Shown: positions 1 to 12,700 of the stretch, piece by piece | Layout of the letters: each line of letters opens with the position of its first letter | How positions within the stretch are numbered: position 1 is the stretch's first letter | Origin: Fulvia fulva | Lineage: Eukaryota > Ascomycota > Dothideomycetes > Mycosphaerellales > Mycosphaerellaceae | DNA: 64,000 nt | Reading direction: 5' to 3' | Assembly: GCF_020509005.1 (NCBI RefSeq) | Contig: NC_063012.1 | Coordinates: 7,750,001-7,814,000, forward strand | Notes under the pieces: generated by a model | Told to the model about the DNA's origin: nothing | What the model saw: only the letters and a program-made list of their open reading frames with translations | Database searches by the model: none | Program-made: the position numbers and the translations under genes

Positions 1-1
1 C

Positions 2-166
2 ATGTCCTTGGTATCTCTCCTCTCTAGCGGGTCGCGAGCACAGGCCGTGGATATTCCTGGCGTTCTTGAGGTCCTACCGAGAGCCAATGCGAAGCGGACC
101 GAGGGCTGTAGAATCGATGCTACCGACATGAACAAGGCATTGAGCGATCCTGCCGCCTCCAACTAG
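2..166 (+). CDS. possible 3' end of an upstream gene (partial)
   Basis: An open frame enters from the left edge and runs 54 codons to a TAG. The residues are mixed (two Cys-free stretches of charged and hydrophobic residues, ending in a Ala-Ala-Ser-Asn tail) and match no family I recognise. It may be the last exon of a gene whose body lies outside the window, or chance. Sequence to the left would settle it. Confidence 0.2.
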   Translation: MSLVSLLSSGSRAQAVDIPGVLEVLPRANAKRTEGCRIDATDMNKALSDPAASN

Positions 167-993
167 AGTCACGATGGTCGAATACTGGGAAGCCGTGCTG
201 GACGCCCTCAGGTATCCCCCGCGATGATGGTGACGTTGAATACTGATTGCCTAAACGGATCGAGCTCCTAGACCTTGACGAACTCCATGATGATCTACTT
301 GATGGTCGATCACGGAGGCCATGATTGCGCGAGACCTCATGCTGTTGCTGTCATGATGACTGAAGCAAGTCCAGAGGGTCTTCTGCATTCGCCGGTCTCA
401 TCAAATGCAGACAAGGCGAACATCGCGCAGCTTGCTGCATTGTTTAGTAGAGAGGGCAACTTCGATGAACGATGTCATCAATCAAGTAGCTGGCGTCTGA
501 GTGTTAGTGTTGGTGTTGATGAAGAGGTGAAGAAGGAAGGAGGTGTCAGATCGCGTTGTGAATGCCTAAGCCGAACGCCGAACACCGAACGCCGAGCGGA
601 GATCGAGCCACAGCGGTGCAGAAAAGTAGCGGGGCATAACGAGCGTTACTTCCTTCTGCGACATGCCATTAACGATACAGGATACCTTGTGCAGTATCTA
701 TTGCGCCAGCGATGCATCTAGTCCCATGGTCCGAGGAGGCGTAGCCCGTGTAGAAGCAGAAGGTATGCTTCACCTCAACCATTGTGTTGCAAAGGGCCGA
801 CCACTCTCGGAAAGGGCTGGCGACGATATCACAGTGCTTCAGCCGCACATGACAGCAAATCAAATCCACTGAACAGCTGTCGAACTGCGGCTGTGGCTCC
901 TCTGAGGCCATCAGCTTCCTGGGTCACGCTACAGCATGTACTGACGATTGCAGCGCTCCAAGTCGCATTCAAAGGTCGCTCCTTCCCGTCCAA
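167..993. other. intergenic, no gene recognised
   Basis: A 148-codon plus-strand frame at 275-721 has no recognisable motif, a repetitive Val/Glu-rich middle and no splice partner that extends it, so I read it as chance. The segment should hold the promoter of the membrane-protein gene that starts near 994. I see no repeat or RNA gene here. Confidence 0.4.
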
Positions 994-2174
994 ATGGATC
1001 TGCTCGGACGTGTGTGGGACACGTTGAAAATGTACGTCTCAGTCGAGGTAAGCACCGACTCTTCCGACTCTGGCTCGCGACTCACTCTGTCGGCAGCGTA
1101 GCGTTAAGCTGCCTGCAGCCTTACAGGACTGGAAGGTCTCGCTCGATGCCGCTGGTCTTGTGGCGCTGGCAGATCTAACGACTGTGCAACAACGCACTGC
1201 TTTGACAGGCACGTCTTCTTTTCTGGACGCTCTAGTCCTTAGCCCGGGGCTACATCGACAACATCACGCCCCTGAGCTCAACGGCGGCGAATACCCAGCA
1301 TGTGCGGCCATGACAACGGGCTACATCTTTCGTGTAGAGAACCAGGCGACAGTGGCATATTTGCAGAAGGTCGGAAGCACTGCCCATCTGACAACATTGT
1401 CTGTCGAGAATGTGAAAGATCATATGACCGGATCACAGAAAGTGCTATCCTGCTTCTACGACTTCCGAGGCGGCACTTCGACGGCCACTCTGGCCTACAT
1501 GATTGCAGTAGCCTTGACTGTCGCTGTACTCGTGCGAGAGATTCTGGCACAGGACTGGTGGACCGTCGCCGTGATACTGCTCCTTGTAGCTGCTCGGGCC
1601 ATTAACACGTTCGTACTACGCAGAAGGGCTGTCCCTGGCTGGTACGGTGCACCAGAGCCTGGTGTGAAAAGCGATCTGCTTGTTTTGTTGAGCCAGGACC
1701 GATGGATCCGCATTCAAGGCGCCACAGACGATGTGAAGGCTGTCACCGCGGGTCAATGGCTTGGCGAGCCCACGTTCATTGAAAGCTCTTTGGTTGCGTT
1801 GGCTACCCTGTTGGTGTAAGTGACTTTTGCCCAATGGCAACATGCAGCGCACATAGCTTACGCAGATCCACAGATATCTCGATGCTGCCCTAGCAGGAAA
1901 CGCAGGTCAAGAAGGCAAGCTTTTGCTGCTCGTGCTTCTATTTAGCTCCGTCGCACTCCTTGGTCTCGCGAACCATTTCACTGATACCTTCACCATGCAC
2001 GGGCGGCTGGTCAAAGTCAAGGGGGAACCCAAACTTTACGACCGCCGCCTGACATTGACGAAGGAACTCGTCAAGGAGTTTGGCAGAACGGACTGCTTTG
2101 TCGGCATGGGTATGACCACTCCGGAGAAAGCTGACGAGATCAAGGAATCGTACGATAAGCCTGTCGTGATGTGA
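994..2174 (+). CDS. hypothetical fungal membrane protein (3 exons, 357 aa)
   Basis: Function unknown. Exons 994-1047, 1097-1815 and 1874-2174 join in frame to a 357-residue protein. Intron 1 (49 bp) starts GTAAGC and ends CAG; intron 2 (58 bp) starts GTAAGT and ends CAG, and removes an in-frame stop at 1817. The product has a soluble N-terminal half, two adjacent hydrophobic helices (start LAYMIAVALTVAVLV; then WTVAVILLLVAA), a third region rich in Leu/Val (KLLLLVLLFSSVALLGLAN) and a charged cytosolic-looking tail. The C-terminal half resembles an uncharacterised family I have seen across Pezizomycotina, without a named function. The start is the weaker call: the stretch coding residues 19-80 is less convincing than the rest, and another upstream exon arrangement is possible. 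Confidence 0.6.
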
Positions 2175-2294
2175 TGTAGGTCTACATGGGTATTACGATT
2201 ACTGTTATAGGTATACATCGTTACAGCCGTTCAAAGCAATCGCTTGCGAATCTCTTCAGGTCACCTTCCTTCCTCTTGGCATGCACAACCTTCG

Positions 2295-5200
2295 CTAAGA
2301 AGCTCTCGCGCGCATATACATGTCCAGCGCACTGCCATTACTGCTACTCGGGGCATGACTGATTGCATCACTCCTGCGAGCAACTCGGGCTTCCCAAGCC
2401 ATCATACTCGGCACCTCAGGCTCGACCACATTGAGAGCTGGGTGCCCACGATTCAGCTCGCCATTGGTCTTCAGGACCGCCATGAGCGCTGCCTGGAGCA
2501 AAGCATTTTGCTTCTCAAGTGCCTCGAGACGAGCATCCATCCTCGACTGCGCTCGGCTGATAGCCTTGGACGAGCTAGCCATGGGCTTCTTCTGTGTTGC
2601 CACGCCTGGGTACCTATCCTTCTTGGACGAAGTCGACGAGATCGGCGAGACGTCGTAAGATGGTACGACGGACAGCTCTTTCCGACCGTCGATCATTTTC
2701 GCTTTACTGTTCGCCTTGCTTGTCCGCTCCGACCCGGAAGCTGGCGGTGTTGGAGGAAGAGCACGGTTCGGTGGCGGTGAAGGTAGTGGTGGAGCACCAT
2801 CGTCGGGCTGATGACGACGAGGCGATTTCGATCTGGGCGAAGAATGATTGCTTTTCTCTGCACTATTGTTGGCGCTCGTTCGACTTCTCCGCTTCGCGTT
2901 GGGGCGGGAGTACGATGCTGATCGTGGACGTGGAGCATAAGGTCTGCCTTCTTTGAGAACCAGTTTCGACGGCTTTGGTGTAATCTTCGTCTTCGGCACT
3001 GGGACTTCTTCCGCGACAAGCATTACAGGGCTCGTCTCCATACCTGATGGCACATCCCTCACCTTCGCCGGACTTGAAGCCGTGGGTGATATCGGCGTAT
3101 AGGTCATTCGATCGTCATCATCGCTGGCCTCCGATGGTACCGGCGACACTGGCGTGAGCGTCGACTGCGTGATCTTCCTCCAGCTTGAAGCACTGGATCC
3201 GCTTGCTCTGCTCGCAGCAGACGGCGCTCTGAGTGGTGGAGTATGGAAATTCGGAATCTGAATCTGAGGACGCATCTTCTTGAGCTTCGAGCGGGTCGCC
3301 GTAGCAGGTGCGTTGACGACAGCATCGATAGCCCTGCTGACAGAAGGGCGGTCGCGCAGCTTGCGAGCTCGCACTCGTTCATCGCGTTCCTTCCGGCGCG
3401 GACTCCCGTTCTTGCCTCTCGATTTGGGCCGCTTGATGGGACCACTGCACTCCGTAGTGACTGTAGCTCGGATTGGCTTTGTATCAAAGTCAAAGTCGCT
3501 GGCCGACTTGATGCTGGGTGCGATCTTTGGCGTCACCCTTCGCTCGTGACCATCATGATCCGAAACGATAGTCTCTATCCTTCGGGGATCATGTCTCAGC
3601 CGCAGTGGACTCTTAGGTGGTGGAGGTCCAGGACTGTCCGATAGGCTCCTGGCTGGATACATGGAAGCAAGACTTGAAGCTCGCTGCATCAGGACTGAAT
3701 GGCTGCCAAATCGACGAGGTGCTGGATGTTTGATCTCTACTTCCTTCTCTGGGCTTGGATGTTTGACGGAAAATTCTTCGTTCGGCAAAGAGATCTTCGG
3801 AGTAGTTGGCCTGTGGCTACGCAATGGATGACTCGACAGCGCTCGGGTTGTGTCCAAGGAACCCTTTCCGACTGCGTGATCCACGATTTCCGTGCGGTAT
3901 GAACCAGCTATCGAGTTAGACGATTCCGGTATTGGACTCGGAGGATTCGATGCTGGTGGCCTGATGGGGGTCGGGCAGCGTCTGGCAAGTGGGGTCGCAA
4001 CGTCGTCAAAGGAGGCTGCTGGTCCACGGGGGTCCGATGAAGACGCTTGGTGGTGAGACTGTTGCTTGGTCAAGGTCGTGAGCCAGTTGTGAAGTGAAGC
4101 TTCACTGCTAGCACCTTCGTCGTGGAACACGACAGATACGCGAGACTCAAGGATATTGGGATCCAGTATCGACGGCTCGGTCATTTGAACATCGGCAGGG
4201 TCTGGTTGTCTCACGGCGAGGTACTTTTTTCCTGCCAAGGGTTAGCATGGTCGCCATGACAAAACACTTGCACAGTCAAAGCTATACCAGTCGATGATAC
4301 CTTCTGCTCCACATTTGGTGGCAACGGCTTTGGTGTAGATGGTTCATCGGCTTCGGCAAGAAGTCCGCCCTCATCTCGGAGAGTTACATTGTTAAGCCTG
4401 AAACACTTAGCGAATGTGATGAACTTGACCGCTCTTCGAATTGTGACGAACCTGTCGTGAGCGGTCTGGACCTGCCGTTTCCCACCCAGCTTCAACATCT
4501 TCAAAGCGCTCTTAGGTGCACTCACGGTCCTGCGAGGATGCTCAATCTTGCTTGGCCGACGATGTGGTTCAGGTGGTCCGGTCCTGCGAAGAAAGTCGAC
4601 GAGCTCCTTCGAGGCATTGCCCTTTGGCAAGTGCAGCATGCTTGTCGAGGTCATCATTTTGCTGTCGCCGTGATAGGTCTTAGCGTTAGCGTTGGAATAA
4701 GGTGCCTGATCGGTATAGGCGCAATGCATAGACCATGAGTCTTCCCTAGAAAGAGGCGGCAGCTCGTACTCGCGGTTGACTTCAACTTGACGAACTATCG
4801 AGTCCTCTCTGAAAATGGCCGAGCTGGCTTTCCTGACCTCCTCCCGTTCAGCAGCCGAGGGAGCCTGACCCATATTGTCGAGGTAATGCAGGTCGGAGCC
4901 TGTAGAGGCACCGAACATATCGGAAGGGCCAGGAGATTGCGAGGGGTCGATAGGAGATATCTCCCAAGAGCGCGGCGTATGGTTGGCGAAGCTCAGCACT
5001 TTCGCTCTGCGCGGGCGCTGCAGTCCGGATGCCTGCATCGGACACGAGCTCCTCGTGGTGGGTGCGAGACCTATCGATGCGTGCTTCAGATAAAGTCACC
5101 TGATTCGGAGGAACCATGCCAACTCACGGGTTGCACTTCTCAGGTAGCTGTGTGTGGCGCTGGACGAGAACGCGCTGCGTCGATCATTGGAGTCGGTGTG

Positions 5201-5607
5201 ATGCTGTCATCCCTCATGTAGAGCAAAGCTGAAAGAAAAGCGGAACGAGGAAAGGATTCACAAGATGAAAGAGAACGAGAAGTCTTTGCAAAACACTGAA
5301 AGGTCACCTGCATGTATGTGTGATCGAGAGGTCCAAGCACTTTTGTGAGGAAATCACAACACTTCTTGAAATCTCCACGGCGCTCACAAAGGCGCAAGGG
5401 AACGGTGGTGTACTCAGCAGAGACATCCATGGATCGACGCCTGGCGTCGCTTGTGCCACAGAAGAAGAAGCTCACAGCAGATGTAGTGCAGCCGGGCAGC
5501 GGCAATTCTGCTTGGATGGTCAGATTTTCTCCGGCCCACGCTGCACGCCTCGACGGCATTTTGGCCAGCTTGGAGAGCCGCTGGGAAGCTAGGATGCAGT
5601 GGTACAT
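2295..5607 (-). CDS. large disordered orphan protein with C-terminal coiled coil (about 1024 aa)
   Basis: Function not recognised. Reading down the minus strand, exons 5607-5308, 5203-5128, 5070-4301 and 4223-2295 join in frame to about 1024 residues. Introns 1 (104 bp) and 2 (57 bp) have GTGACC/CAG and GTGAGT/TAG ends. Intron 3 has a GTATCA donor and a clear GCTAAC branch site, but the nearest CAG (ending 4232) breaks the frame and the AAG at 4224 restores it. A further 54-bp GTTCGT..CAG segment at 4451-4398 is divisible by three and may also be spliced. The protein is Ser/Pro/Arg-rich and low-complexity throughout, with many basic-Ser-Pro stretches. The only ordered part is a predicted coiled coil about 90 residues from the end (MDARLEALEKQNALLQAAL). 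A scaffold or cytoskeleton-associated role is a guess. Confidence 0.6.
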
Positions 5608-6705
5608 CAAGGCTGGTTTGCTTTCCAAGACAAGCGCATCCGCGTTCCGTACTTTTCGACCTCATGCCATTTCGCCGTCGTAGGTGTGCCCCAGGCATGA
5701 GTGGTTACAGCTGATGCAGTCTCGAAATGGGCAACACAGAATGTAGTGTCCAAGGCCAACAACGGGACTGGCCATCCTCTGGAGTGGCTGGAAGGATGAG
5801 GAACAGGGAACGGCTGCAGATCTGGAAGCACAAATGTGCAAGGGATATTCGTGCACTGCAGTAAGCTGCATCTGAAGTCGCACAGTCAAGCGCACGAAAC
5901 AAGGGTGGCTAAACCGCGGCGCTCCTTATCACATCCACAGCATCGCGGAGTCTTCTTGTGTAGCTGTAACCTCACGTTTGTGAAATTGAGGTTGCAGAAA
6001 GGCGCATCTGTCAAGTTCATGCACAATCTAGATCAGCACTCTCCGGAAGATCGTAAAGGTGCATGTTCGAACAAGCCACGGCGTCGATCGACCTCCTGGA
6101 AGTAGGAGCACGATCGCAACAGTAGTAAGCCACTGACCACCACAAGGATTTCGAAACAGCGTTACCACCGTGTATGTTGCCGTATTCCAAAGCACAAATT
6201 TAACCGCGCGCATGGCAGTGCCGTTTGGTGGTCTCTGCCGTTGTCCAGACGAGCCATGCGCCTGGTCAAGCGACCCAGGATCGAGACCTGGCGCACTGTC
6301 AAAGGCAGACCTCTGCATACACAGTGACAACTATGCGGGAGTCGTGCTCGGTTTCCAGCTCATGATTTGACATCGTGGAACCTTCCTACAAGTGCTTCGC
6401 CGAAGGGTCACCTCGCTGCAGGATGGCCGAGCCATCACAACAACCAGCGCATCACGCATCTATGAGGTATCAGCTATGCTAATGAACAAGTACTCACGAG
6501 TATCGTGACACGCTCCGATGCAGGTCTCCAGAAAACCTCGTTTTGCTTGCAAACAATGTTCGTGCTTTGTGACTGATTTAGCGCGTCGTCATTACACACG
6601 CCTGATACCTAGGTCTGTTCTTCCCTCGTCGTGCTTGCATCTCGATCTGGTACCTCATTGCCTTCCGCAACCATAGAAGCACATGCGGGCGTATTGCGTG
6701 TTACC
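5608..6705. other. intergenic, no gene recognised
   Basis: About 1.1 kb between the 5' end of the orphan gene and the 3' end of Sen1. It should carry the promoter of the former and the 3' UTR of the latter. Short frames on both strands lack recognisable motifs. At 6420-6433 a 12-base stretch looks like a tRNA A box, but no B box follows. Confidence 0.4.
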
Positions 6706-9700
6706 TCAACGCTTCTTCGCCTTAGGCGCGAAGACATTCGGTGCTGCTCTCTTGAATGCCTTTCTGGGCGGTGCGATTCCTCCTGCGGGCTTTGCGTTTC
6801 CCTGACCCGCGATACCGTTCTTGCTATCCTCGGTCGTGGACGAAGGTGTTCCAGCTCTTGATCCTGAAGCGCTCTTCGCGCCGTTGCGATCGACTGCGCT
6901 GTTAGCTGGAGTCGCCGAACGTCGCGGGTTCTTGACAAGCGAATCTGGCGTGTCCTTCTTCATATCGTCTCCTGCTTTGTCGAGCTCTGCCTCATCTGCA
7001 TCGACCATGTCAACGTCCATGTCATCTTCAGCTTCGGTGATCGACTTTGCGGCTGTCGTATGGTCGCGTTCCTGTTTCATGCCTCGGATTCTGTCCTCAG
7101 CCTTAATGGTCACACCATCCATCCTGTCCGTGCCATTTCGTGCGCTCGTGACTGGCGTCGAGTCTCGCGATTGCTTAAATGGTTTATCAGACTTGTTATC
7201 CCCTTCATCCGCAGAGTGCTTACGCTTGCCAGTATAAGATGGCAGTTCTTTGGAATTGGGTGTAGCGTCGTTTCGGCTGCCCTCGACCTCGGCCCCCATT
7301 TGGCTGACATGATTGTTAATCTCCAGCATGGAACGGGTAGGCACCGCGGACGCCTGCGCAGGGAAGTCACTGCTTGGTCTCTTCAACATGCCTTTGAGGC
7401 CGTGACCAGCAGTGTGGAGGTCCCTGGCCTTGGCATCGTCGACCAATAACTTCCAGTACCTGCCTCTCGAGAGACTCTCGGAGTTACCAAGAACCCATAA
7501 GCTGGACTTTGCACGTGTGAGGCCGACGTTCATACGCCTGATATCTTGCAAGAAACCGATGCCACCTGCCGGGCTAGCACGCACACATGAGAATATGATA
7601 ATCTCACACTCACGGCCTTGGAAAGCATCGGTTGTGTTGAACTCGATAAAGTCCTTGATGCCTTCTCCGTACTTATTGAGAAAGCGACGCCTGAGCTCCT
7701 TTAGTTGCGATCTATACGGGGTGATGATGCCGATCTTGTTGTTCCAGTCGAGATCGTTGAAGTCTGCCCTCAGACGGTCGTATAGCATCATGGCGATGTC
7801 AATCTCTGCCAGGTTGATGAACGACTTGGCCGAGGTCTGCTGCTGGCCAGCAACGTCGAAGAAACGATACGGCGCCAGCAGAGCACTGGCGTGCCATGGC
7901 TGCTTCCGTTGTTCTGCCATGTTCGGACCGTCCATGAGCTTGCTGTCGTAGAAGGTTTCACTTGGAAAGAAACTGATGTCGGGATGCATACGGTACTGTG
8001 TATCCAAAAGATGGACCTGGTTCGGGAAGTTGTTCTGCATGCGCACGAACAAGCTCTGCTCGTATTGAAACTTCTGCGCTTCTTTCGAAAAGACCGTTGG
8101 TGGCAGCTGATTCGGGTCACCCACCATGATGCACTTGATGCAACCATACTTGAGTGGAATGAGCGATTCCATCTCCACACATTGCGCCGCTTCATCAATG
8201 ATGACGCTCTCAAACTCAATGGTGAGATTCTGGAACATGTCGTGGCCACTTCCGCTGAGCGTAGCACAGATTACGTGTGCCTCTTCAAGGACGGTCTGTT
8301 GGACGCGCCGCTTGTTCAGCTCTTGTTCACGCCCTGCGTCACGCCGTTGATCTTTGAGACTATCGATACGAGTGCCGAGCATTGCTTTCTGTCGCTTGAC
8401 GCGATTGATATCGTCCTCAAGTCTCTTACGGCCTGCCGGCTGCATCTTCTTGTCACCGCTGTCGTCCTCATCACGTCGTTGGTAGAACTCTCGAAGCTGT
8501 GCAGAGACCTGCTTGTGCTCCTCGAAGATCTGCTGATCCTTCTCGTGCTGCTTTGAGTCCTGCTGAGTTCCGCCCAACTTCTTCTGGACCAAGTTCTCTA
8601 GGGTCACCTCGGCTACCTGGGCGCTGATGTTGTCGCTCTTGCCGATACGAACGACGTTGATGTTGCGGCTGACACCCTGCTTCGTCTTGATCCCAGCCAT
8701 GAGTCGGACGCACAGCTCGTCCACGGCGGCATTGCTAGGTGCACATACCAAAAGCTTCTTCACCGGGGCATCACTGCCGCTATTGACATTGTTGCCTTTC
8801 GGGACGGTAATACGGGTCGCGCCTGCAGGACCATTGCTCAGAGACTGAGTGAGCAGACCACCGACAATAGCTGTAATTGTCTTGGTCTTGCCTGAACCAG
8901 GTGGGCCTTGGATGAGCGAGAATCCTTCGTTATCGAGCGCAGCATTGACAGCCTCTGACTGCGCGCGGTTGAGGCCGTACACGCCCTGCATGGAGGTTAT
9001 CTGCTTTTCGCTGAACTCATATCGCGATGACGGCTTTGCGCGCACGATCTGGTTGCAGAGATCGTAGTATTGCAAGGCTTTGAGTGCGCCGTATTGGCGT
9101 TCTAGCGGGACTATGGTCGTCACCTTGAGGCCGTAAATTATTGACTGCATAGTAAGCTTTGGCGCCAACGCTGAGGCTGGCATCATTTGGTACACAATCT
9201 CCATATGTGCTTTCGTGAACTTGGTCTTCTGCACTCTTGCAAAACAGTGAGCTGCCGTCGAATCGTCGGCAGGCTTCTTCGAGGTAGAGAGCAGGACAAT
9301 GTCACTTTCTCTCAGTTCTACCTCTCTGTTTTCTTGGTGCCCAATGATGCTGCTGAATTCGATGAACTGATCAACATTGCTGCGGTTCTGTACCTTGAGC
9401 TCGTACGGCTTAGACTGGTTCTCCTCTCGAGCTCGAACCATACCTTGCCAAGCTTCCAGTGTAAGAAGTGGTTCGAAAGTCGCCTGATAAGAAATGGGGT
9501 CCCTGAAAGAGTTCTCCACAGCCCTGAAATCCTGTGGGCTGGATCCTGGTGGATAGTGATCCGTGTGGAAGAAGTCCCAGCTTAGCATAGTTTGATACAA
9601 CGGACCTAGAGCTGGCTTGATGCGGGCTCGCATATCCTTGACCGAGCGGGCAGTCCTCTGTATTCGTGTTGGACCGCTCTTGACTTCTGGCTTCAGCCCG

Positions 9701-12700
9701 GTGGCGCCGCTAAAGTCGAGGCCGGGTCGCTGCTGCTTCTTCGGCTTGTCGACCGTTCCGAACAGATCATCGTCCAGATCATCGTCATCGTCGTCTGACT
9801 CCAGGTCATCATCGTTCACCATCACTGTCTGCCCCTCGGTGCCATGGTCTGCACCATAGTTGCCGATGCCAGCGACGCCGCTACCAGCACCAAGTCCTTT
9901 CGCCTTTGCAATGACTTCTTGCCTCTTACGATCCGCCTCTTCTTTGGCCTGCCTCCGCTTGAGTAAGAAGTCATTGGCTTCTTCTTGCTTCTTCATGGCG
10001 GCTTTCTGGAAGGCCAGAGTCGGCACTTTCTGCATCGGCTTTCGCTCTTCGGCCTTCCTCTTCTCTGCAGCGCTAGTCCAAGTATCAAGGTCGATAACGC
10101 CTTCGGGCCTGCTTGCAGACACCGGTGTTGACGAGCCAGAGCGATCACCCGCAGACGCTGCCCAGTCGGCCAGCGAGCCTTGCTTAGTTCGCTTGGGCCC
10201 TTCCGTTTCGGAAAGATCTGACGCCGACAGCGACTCGCCCAGATGTCGCTCCAGAGCCTGCTGCAACTCAGCCTTGTTGTTCATGGTCAGCTTGTTCTTC
10301 ACCTTCGCGTATTTGCTGGTACTTGAGCTGGTGATCACATCCTGAAGCCAGGTAGAATTTTCTGCGCTTATCCTGATATTCACCTCTTGAAATCTGGTGA
10401 GCATTTTACCCGTGATGCTCACACATCGCGAAATCAAGTATTCATCTCTGAGACGCAACCACTTTGTGATATGCCCGAATGCTTTGTTGGATTGTTGCAG
10501 AAGCTGCTTTCCAGTGGCAGAAGACACTTGTATGCTGCCGCCTTCCATGGTGCTCGCGATGACTGCGTACTGATCGAATACGAATTCAGCAAGGTCCATG
10601 GTGTCGCGACAGAACAGCTGCATCATAGCTTTATCATAACCGAGACTGCTCCAAGCCTCCGTCCGTGAGAAGACCATTTCGAGAAAGCTCCAGGTATGGA
10701 CCCACAGGATTCGAAGAGCCGTCAGCTCGGTCTCGCCTGAGATAGTCTTTGTCCTGAGCAACCCGTCTTGATCGTCGCAAAGACAGCTGAAGACATCTCT
10801 CAGAATCTTGAGCAGCGTTGAACACGGACCGAAGATGTGCGCATTGATAACGGCCTTTAACGATAGCCCGAATGCTGACATAGCATTGCTGTAATAAGCC
10901 TTGAGGAGGTGCATAATGCTCTCACGTCGGCTATCTTCGCCACTGAAAGTCTTCAGCAAGGTGAGTGCATTCGCGTGTATCATCTCGTTGCCATTGAACA
11001 GCAGCAAAACAATGCCATTCATGGCCTCGGGAAGGGCGATCAGGTCAAGCAGTTGCTCATGATTGAAAGAGTCAAGCCGATCCAGCAAGTCCGTGGCAAC
11101 GTAGCCCAGGATCCTGGTCAGAGCATTGTTCCAGCTCTCGGCAGTCTTTGTCGCTGCTTTCACGATTTTGGGAGGTAGCAGATCCAGCGAAAGCAACCCA
11201 TTCATGCCACGTATGATCGACATGACGAACGACGAATGGCCGGGTTTGATATGGCGCATACTCATTTTCCAGATGTTCAGGCTCGCAACTCCGATCTCAT
11301 GATCCAGCTCTCGCTTAGACTCGATCATTCTGCGGTCGCGAGACAGGCTCCTGACGTCGAGAGCCAAAAGATTCTGAATGATGTCGAGAGCAGAATTCTG
11401 ATCTTTCGTGATCTGCAACTCTTCCTTCTTCTCAATGCCCTCCAGCTGCGCCAGAATGTCTCCGATGTAGTCTCTGGACACCGCCTCGATCAAGTGAGTG
11501 TAAGCTGGCCCCCCATCAAGGTCTCTGGTTAAGATTCTGATAGCTTCTTGCAGACAACAGAGACCTCTTTCCCACATAGCAGTACTAGCGAAATGTGAGT
11601 ATTGGTCTGCCTGGTATCTCTTCAAGCACAACTGCAGGAGGGTTCGCAAGGGTGGGACCAGATTGCTTGCTTTGATGCTCTTGACGAATGCGTCCAGCCA
11701 CTTGACTTGCAGCGCAAGGTAGGCCTGCGGGTCACGCCCAGACTCTTGCTTTGAGGTGAATAGTGTCTCCAACTGGTTAGGTTTCGTCGTAAATGCCACG
11801 TCTAAGACGTTTGAGGGCGATACTGCACCCATCGCTTCCCAGAAATCGTTAGGCGCAAGTTCCAGCAGAATGCCGTAGCAGCCGAAAATGTCGAGAACGT
11901 GGTCTTGCTGGACTTGGAAGTGCTCGAGTGAGAGCGTGTAAATGTTTACGTCCATGGCACGCAGATAATTCGTAATCAGTTCCTTGTCGAACTTTTCGAG
12001 CAGCATACGGGTGGCGCGCCAAAAGACAGGCAGAAATCTCGCATCAAGGTTGACGACATGGACACGGCCCGCCGCTCCTTCCATGAATGGTTTGACACTG
12101 GACTCGAACTCGGATGGCAAGATTTTGCGCTTGAGTCTGGTGATATTCCGCTCGGCCCATGCGAATCTCTCGGCATTCATGGAGTAGAGAAATGCCACGG
12201 TGCCAGGAGCTACACCGGGCAAAGAGAACTTCCTGTTAGCTTGAGCTAGCCTGAAAGGCTTGTCGAAGTGCTGTGATAGTAGCTCTTCGCTGTAAAGGAA
12301 TGGTCGGCACTGCAACGCCTCAAACATGGCATACATGCCAGCCTCTCCCGCCGATGTTATCTTGCGCTTGCTGGGTTCGAGATCCAAGAGAGCCTCAGTC
12401 GCCTGATCCAGCCCTGTCGTGATTCTCTCGTTGTTCATGCCATCGTATTTGTCGAGGAACGTTCGTACTTCGTCTGCGGCATATTCGGCCTCGAGTTGAG
12501 ATTTGAGCCATGCTCTCGAGCGGTGGAACTCCCGTATGCAGATATCGCAGCGAGTGAGCTGTGTCTTGAGGTGGGTTTTGAGCTTCGTCTGGTATGGCAT
12601 GGCATCGTCTCCGTCGAACGCGATGATCTGTGTGGCTGATAGAGCATCTTCCTTCCGCTGCGTCGCCTCTTTCAGTTTGGAAAGCCGCGTCGCCTTCTCA

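Noticed and set aside
6420..6520. tRNA-like A box (GGATGGCCGAGC)
   Set aside because: No B box (GGTTCGAATC-type) at the right distance and no cloverleaf can be drawn.
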